Of a stretch of 17,203 nt of DNA, positions 13,690-17,203 are shown one piece after another. Below the pieces are notes generated by a model. The model did no database searches. It worked only from the letters and a program-made list of their open reading frames with translations, and was not told the DNA's origin. The position numbers and the translations under genes are program-made. The first letter of the stretch is position 1; the number at the start of each line of letters is the position of its first letter. The stretch covers positions 1-17,203 of the forward strand of contig JAZRXD010000013.1 of assembly GCA_045600045.1 (NCBI GenBank). Direction: 5' to 3'. Source of the stretch: UBA1715 sp045600045. Lineage in GTDB: Bacteria > Bacteroidota > Bacteroidia > Bacteroidales > UBA1715.

Positions 13690-15267
13690 CTAAAATTCCG
13701 AAGTAAAATGAAATTCTATATCAGGAAAATTTTGCTGAGCCATTTCCAACGCATAGGCACTTTCTGCCAAGAAAACATCAAACCCTCGTTTGTCAACTGC
13801 CAAACTTTGATATTTACGTTTCTTAAAATCTTCCAACTGTGCCTTATTTGTTGATGTAAACCAACAAGCCTTATACAACTGAATCGGTTCATAGCGACAT
13901 TTCGCATTGTATTCGTGTTCCAATCTATATTCAATAACTTCGAATTGCAATGCACCGACAGTTCCTATAATTTTTCTGCCATTAAATTGATTTACAAATA
14001 ATTGCGCAACGCCTTCGTCCATTAACTGATCGACACCTTTTGCCAATTGTTTGAACTTCATTGGATCGGCATTTTCAATATATCGAAACATTTCAGGAGA
14101 GAAACTTGGGATTCCAGCAAAATGCAAATCTTCACCTTCCGTCAATGTATCACCGATTTTAAAGTTTCCCGAATCATACAAACCAACAATATCGCCTGGA
14201 TAAGCCTCATCCACAACCGATTTTTTTTCAGCCATAAATGACGTTGGATTCGCAAATTTTAATTGTTTTTGCAGACGAATATGTAAATAATTTTTATTTC
14301 TTTCAAAACGACCGGAACAAACTTTCACAAACGCAATTCTATCACGGTGATTCGGATCCATATTGGCATGGATTTTAAACACAAATCCTGTAAATTTTTC
14401 CTCATACGGAGCGACCATTCTTTCATCCGTTTTTGAATCACGAGGTGATGGAGCTATTTCGACAAACGAATCAAGCAATTCCTGAACACCAAAGTTGTAC
14501 AACGCACTACCAAAGAACACCGGAGCCAATTCGGCACGACGATACGCATCAACGTCAAATTCAGGATAAACCGTTTCTACCAATTCAACTTCATCGCGAA
14601 GTTTTTGAGCCGCACGTTCTCCAATTTTTGCATCAATTCCTTTGTCATCAATACTTTCAAATTTTATTGCAGGCTGAATTAATTGTTGATTTTGTTCAAA
14701 AAGGCGAAGATTTTGCGAATACAAATTATACACGCCCTTGAAATCGTGTCCCATACCTATCGGCCATGCCAACGGACGAACCTTTATATGCAACAATGAC
14801 TCAATTTCATCAAGTAATTCGAATACATCCTTACCTTCACGGTCTAGTTTGTTTATAAAGACCATGACAGGTGTATTGCGCATACGACAAACTTCAGCAA
14901 GTTTTTTAGTCTGTTCCTCAACACCTTTGGCAACGTCAATCACAATAATTACACTATCAACGGCCGTAAGCGTACGATACGTATCTTCCGCAAAATCTTT
15001 GTGTCCTGGCGTATCAAGAATATTAATCTTTCTATCAGCATATTCAAAACCCATTACCGACGTTGCGACCGATATTCCACGTTGTTTTTCAATTTCCATG
15101 AAATCCGACGTTGCGGTTTTCTTTATTTTATTTGATTTTACCGCACCTGCAACGTGAATTGCACCACCAAAAAGCAACAATTTTTCCGTCAATGTTGTTT
15201 TTCCCGCATCAGGGTGACTAATAATCGCAAATGTGCGTCGTCGCTGTATCTCTTTCTCGAATGCCAT
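13690..15267 (-). CDS. prfC: Peptide chain release factor 3
   Basis: RF3 is a translational GTPase that removes RF1/RF2 from ribosomes after peptide release. The 525-residue length is typical. GTPase motifs: G1 HPDAGKTT (18-25), switch I around RGISV (63-67), G3 DTPGH (85-89), G4 NKLD (139-142). Domains II and III follow, with GALQFEVIEYRL near residue 440 as in EF-G-like RF3 domains. The 13-residue-shifted HVAGAVKSNK region (about 38-47) is RF3-specific and separates it from EF-G and LepA. The ATG lies 20 bases downstream of a good promoter match, so the leader is very short. Confidence 0.97.
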   Translation of the reverse strand: MAFEKEIQRRRTFAIISHPDAGKTTLTEKLLLFGGAIHVAGAVKSNKIKKTATSDFMEIEKQRGISVATSVMGFEYADRKINILDTPGHKDFAEDTYRTLTAVDSVIIVIDVAKGVEEQTKKLAEVCRMRNTPVMVFINKLDREGKDVFELLDEIESLLHIKVRPLAWPIGMGHDFKGVYNLYSQNLRLFEQNQQLIQPAIKFESIDDKGIDAKIGERAAQKLRDEVELVETVYPEFDVDAYRRAELAPVFFGSALYNFGVQELLDSFVEIAPSPRDSKTDERMVAPYEEKFTGFVFKIHANMDPNHRDRIAFVKVCSGRFERNKNYLHIRLQKQLKFANPTSFMAEKKSVVDEAYPGDIVGLYDSGNFKIGDTLTEGEDLHFAGIPSFSPEMFRYIENADPMKFKQLAKGVDQLMDEGVAQLFVNQFNGRKIIGTVGALQFEVIEYRLEHEYNAKCRYEPIQLYKACWFTSTNKAQLEDFKKRKYQSLAVDKRGFDVFLAESAYALEMAQQNFPDIEFHFTSEF

Positions 15268-15286
15268 CTATCTTAAAATTTGTTGG

Positions 15287-15318
15287 CAAAAGTAAAAAAA
15301 CGGCTTTATAAAAACAAA
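15287..15318 (-). promoter_or_regulatory. Promoter of prfC
   Basis: On the minus strand, TTTG (15318-15315), a 20-base spacer, then TACTTTTG (15294-15287) fit the Bacteroidota -33/-7 consensus well. Transcription would start around 15280, giving a leader of about a dozen bases before the prfC ATG. The -33 element overlaps the base of the hairpin at 15318-15347. Confidence 0.65.
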
Positions 15319-15347
15319 AAATGGCAGGTTTCACACCTAACCATTTT
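15318..15347 (-). terminator. Second hairpin, possible back-up terminator behind HU
   Basis: AAAATGG (15318-15324) pairs with CCATTTT (15341-15347) and AGGT (15326-15329) with ACCT (15335-15338), with a small internal bulge and a five-base loop. On the minus strand it is followed by a T-rich run (TTGTTTTT). It lies 28 bases beyond the main HU terminator and touches the prfC -33 element. Confidence 0.5.
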
Positions 15348-15372
15348 ATCAATTTTATAAACATATTAAAAT

Positions 15373-15402
15373 AAAAAAGGTCTCCCAAATAAGAGACCTT
15401 TT
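15373..15402 (-). terminator. Rho-independent terminator of the HU gene
   Basis: A 10-bp perfect stem (15375-15384 pairing with 15393-15402, core GGTCTC/GAGACC) with an eight-base loop is followed on the minus strand by more T, then A and TTTT. It starts 22 bases after the HU stop codon. The near-symmetry makes it weakly bidirectional. Confidence 0.88.
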
Positions 15403-15423
15403 GGTTTCGAATCGGCAAACAAA

Positions 15424-15699
15424 TTATTTGTTAACGATATCAGAAAGAGCTTTTCCAGCTTTGAATTGAGCAACTTTTTTAGCTGCGATTTTGATTTCTT
15501 TACCAGTTTGTGGGTTACGACCAGTTCTAGCTGCTCTTTTACCTACTTTGAAAGTACCGAAACCAATCAATTGAACTGCATCACCTTTTTTCAAAGATCC
15601 TGCTACTGCGTTAACGAATGCGTTAACAGCTTTTTCTGATGCTGCTTTTGTTAAGCCTGCTTCTGCAGCGATAGCTGCTACTAATTCTTGTTTATTCAT
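15424..15699 (-). CDS. HU family DNA-binding protein
   Basis: A 91-residue nucleoid protein of the HU/IHF family, which binds and bends DNA as a dimer. MNKQELVAAIAAEAGLTKA is the typical N-terminal helix pair, GFGTFKVGKRAARTGRNPQTG (from about residue 46) is the beta-arm with the conserved R-N-P tip, and the C-terminal helix ends in DIVNK. Length is exactly that of canonical HU, without the extended arms or tails of the larger Bacteroidota HU-like proteins. Codons look more uniform than in its neighbours (repeated GCT, AAA, GTT), as expected of a highly expressed gene. It is monocistronic, with its own promoter and terminator. Confidence 0.96.
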   Translation of the reverse strand: MNKQELVAAIAAEAGLTKAASEKAVNAFVNAVAGSLKKGDAVQLIGFGTFKVGKRAARTGRNPQTGKEIKIAAKKVAQFKAGKALSDIVNK

Positions 15700-15761
15700 A
15701 ATAATTTAATTTAAGTAAATAATAATAATTTTTAATTTTTTCTTTATAGATTCATTTTCAA

Positions 15762-15791
15762 CAAAATTACGTTTTTTTCAATACCAACAAA
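15762..15791 (-). promoter_or_regulatory. Promoter of the HU gene
   Basis: On the minus strand, TTTG (15791-15788), an 18-base spacer, then TAATTTTG (15769-15762) fit the Bacteroidota -33/-7 consensus. The expected start site near 15755 gives an AU-rich leader of about 55 bases with no Shine-Dalgarno sequence. Confidence 0.65.
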
Positions 15792-15792
15792 G

Positions 15793-15840
15793 TTTTCAAG
15801 CATTTTTTTTTGTAAAAACCCTCATTTTCAAGCATTTTTT
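15793..15840 (-). repeat. 16-bp direct repeat upstream of the HU promoter
   Basis: TTTTCAAGCATTTTTT occurs twice without mismatch, at 15793-15808 and 15825-15840. The copies start 32 bases apart, about three helical turns, and the inner copy begins two bases upstream of the -33 element. Each copy combines a T-tract with a CAAGCA core. The position suggests a regulator site or UP-like curved DNA; function is inferred. Confidence 0.6.
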
Positions 15841-15876
15841 CTTTTTTTCTAACATTTTTACATAAAAGTGTTGTTT

Positions 15877-17203
15877 TTACAATAATTTACTTGCCAAATC
15901 CGCCAATTCACTACGTTCACCTTTTACCAAATTCATGTGTGCAAACAACTTTTGTCCACTCATTTTTGATGTTAAATGCGAAAGTCCATTTGAGAATGTA
16001 TCCAAATATGGAGAATCAATCTGTTGAATATCTCCAGTAAACACAATTTTCGTTCCTTCACCTGCTCTTGTTATAATAGTCTTTACTTCATGCGGTGTAA
16101 GATTTTGCGCTTCATCTATAATAAAGAACACATGCGACAAAGAACGACCTCTAATGTATGCCAAAGGTGATATTTCCAGAGTTCCTTCTTTCAGCATACT
16201 GTCAATCATATTGATTTTCGCGCCATTGCTACGAAGGTTTTGCTTGATGACCTGCAAATTATCGAACAATGGCAACATATATGGTTTGATTTTATCTTTT
16301 TCACCACCTGGCAAATATCCCAAATCTCTATTTCCCAATGCCACAATTGGACGAGCCAACAAAATCTGATCGTAATTTTCGTGGGATTCCAATGCCGCAG
16401 CAAGAGCCAACAAGGTTTTTCCCGTCCCTGCCGTTCCCGTCAATGCCATCAATTTCACTTCGTCGTTCAACAATGCATGCATTGCAAATGTTTGTTCCGA
16501 ATTTCGTGGTTCTATGCCCATAACATGACGTTTATCTACACGCGAAACAAGGCCTGTCATAGGATTATAATATGCCATAACAGACGTACTTCCATTGGAC
16601 AACACAAAATAATCGTGGGTTTGTGGCCTTGCTATTCCCAACTCCCCAATCGATACGGTATTTTCATTTGTGTGCTTTGCATACAATTTATTAATGTATG
16701 TGGAATCTATATTGTCATAGATTTTTATTCCTTCTTCTATACGACCTAAATCACGTATTTTATCACTTTCAAAATCTTGTGCGACAAGTCCTATTGATTT
16801 AGCTTTCATTCGCATATTGATATCCTTTGTCACCATTATCACTTGACGACCTGGATTATCATTCTTTACATTCAAAGCTGTTGCTAAAATCCTATGATCA
16901 GGAATTTGTTCCGCAAATGAAGCTTTTACAACTTCAGGATACGGGGAATGGGTGCGAACATATAATTTTCCATAATGTTTTCCCAACGAAACGCCATCTG
17001 TCGGAAGCTGATCGCCCATCAAAGCATCTAATTCACGTGCAAATTGGCGAGAATTCCAACTTAAATCGTCATCTCCTTTTTTGAATTTGTCAAGTTCTTC
17101 CAATACCGTAATCGGAATCACAATGTCATTTTCTTGAAAGGCATAAATTGCTCTATTATTATGCAAGATTACGTTTGTATCTAATACAAAAATCTTAGGT
17201 TGT
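15877..17203 (-). CDS. PhoH2-type protein (PIN RNase + PhoH ATPase), 5' end cut off
   Basis: The frame is open to the right edge and continues upstream of the first in-window initiator-like codon with PKIFVLDTNVILHN, the start of a PIN domain including its first catalytic Asp; only a few N-terminal residues are missing. A PIN RNase domain (about the first 150 residues) is joined to a PhoH-type P-loop ATPase with Walker A GTAGTGKT, LARPIVALGNRDLGYLPG, and Walker B FFIIDEAQN, plus a sensor-like FTGDIQQID. PhoH2 proteins of mycobacteria and others unwind and cut RNA. Total size near 445 residues is normal. No antitoxin-like small gene (PhoAT type) is adjacent in the visible part. I see no clear terminator between its stop and the HU upstream repeats. 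Confidence 0.93.
   Translation of the reverse strand, partial: QPKIFVLDTNVILHNNRAIYAFQENDIVIPITVLEELDKFKKGDDDLSWNSRQFARELDALMGDQLPTDGVSLGKHYGKLYVRTHSPYPEVVKASFAEQIPDHRILATALNVKNDNPGRQVIMVTKDINMRMKAKSIGLVAQDFESDKIRDLGRIEEGIKIYDNIDSTYINKLYAKHTNENTVSIGELGIARPQTHDYFVLSNGSTSVMAYYNPMTGLVSRVDKRHVMGIEPRNSEQTFAMHALLNDEVKLMALTGTAGTGKTLLALAAALESHENYDQILLARPIVALGNRDLGYLPGGEKDKIKPYMLPLFDNLQVIKQNLRSNGAKINMIDSMLKEGTLEISPLAYIRGRSLSHVFFIIDEAQNLTPHEVKTIITRAGEGTKIVFTGDIQQIDSPYLDTFSNGLSHLTSKMSGQKLFAHMNLVKGERSELADLASKLL

Noticed and set aside
15793..15840. Two-copy repeat as a CRISPR array
   Set aside because: Only two 16-bp AT-rich copies with a 16-bp spacer and no cas genes; a promoter-associated repeat is the better reading.
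16240..16749. 169-residue plus-strand reading frame
   Set aside because: Antisense to the PhoH ATPase domain; Cys/His/Gln-rich composition is a strand shadow.
15877..17203. PhoAT-PhoH2 toxin-antitoxin locus
   Set aside because: No small antitoxin-like gene is visible on the downstream side, and the upstream side is outside the window, so the claim cannot be supported.

Overview
This 17.2 kb window looks like chromosomal DNA of an AT-rich member of the Bacteroidales (Bacteroidota). The evidence is the gene set (PhoH2-type PIN-ATPase, RF3, HU, a six-subunit-type Rnf complex, ResB/CcsA haem handling, PurT, glycan-active enzymes), the lack of clear Shine-Dalgarno sequences, and several promoters that fit the Bacteroidota pattern (TTTG, about 18-20 nt, then TAnnTTTG). 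Genus cannot be decided from the sequence. Most of the window is ordinary core genome. I found no CRISPR array, toxin-antitoxin pair, phage genes, rRNA or tRNA.

Layout. (1) 1-191: inner piece of an IS3-family transposase, cut by the left edge of the window and degraded upstream. (2) 372-1115: two small plus-strand genes, a GlsB/YeaQ-type membrane protein and an unrecognised lipoprotein, separated by a terminator hairpin that touches the lipoprotein start codon. (3) 3939-1203, minus strand: purT-resB-ccsA, a tightly coupled operon whose stop and start codons overlap by one base, ending at a strong terminator. (4) 4110-6261, plus strand: two tandem GH5 glycosidase paralogues, one predicted cytoplasmic and one a lipoprotein. 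(5) 6383-10539, plus strand: rnfC-rnfD-rnfG-rnfE-rnfA, an ion-pumping ferredoxin:NAD oxidoreductase operon that lacks rnfB. (6) 12110-10568, minus: miaB-xseB, with a 9-bp perfect palindrome just in front of the miaB start. (7) 15267-12246, minus: prfC and a secreted sialate O-acetylesterase-like SGNH hydrolase, ending in a terminator. (8) 15699-15424, minus: HU gene with a good promoter preceded by a 16-bp direct repeat. (9) 17203-15877, minus: PhoH2-type protein, missing only its extreme N-terminus at the window edge.

How the genes fit together. The Rnf operon and the ResB/CcsA haem system point to an anaerobic or fumarate/nitrite-respiring lifestyle with redox-driven ion pumping. PurT uses formate for purine synthesis, which also suits a fermentative anaerobe. 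The two GH5 enzymes and the esterase are glycan-degrading functions, but there is no SusC/SusD pair or regulator, so this is not a classical polysaccharide utilisation locus. The points most worth a second look are the differently localised GH5 pair, the absent rnfB, the miaB leader palindrome, the HU upstream repeat, the hairpins between HU and prfC, and the terminator placed against the lipoprotein gene.
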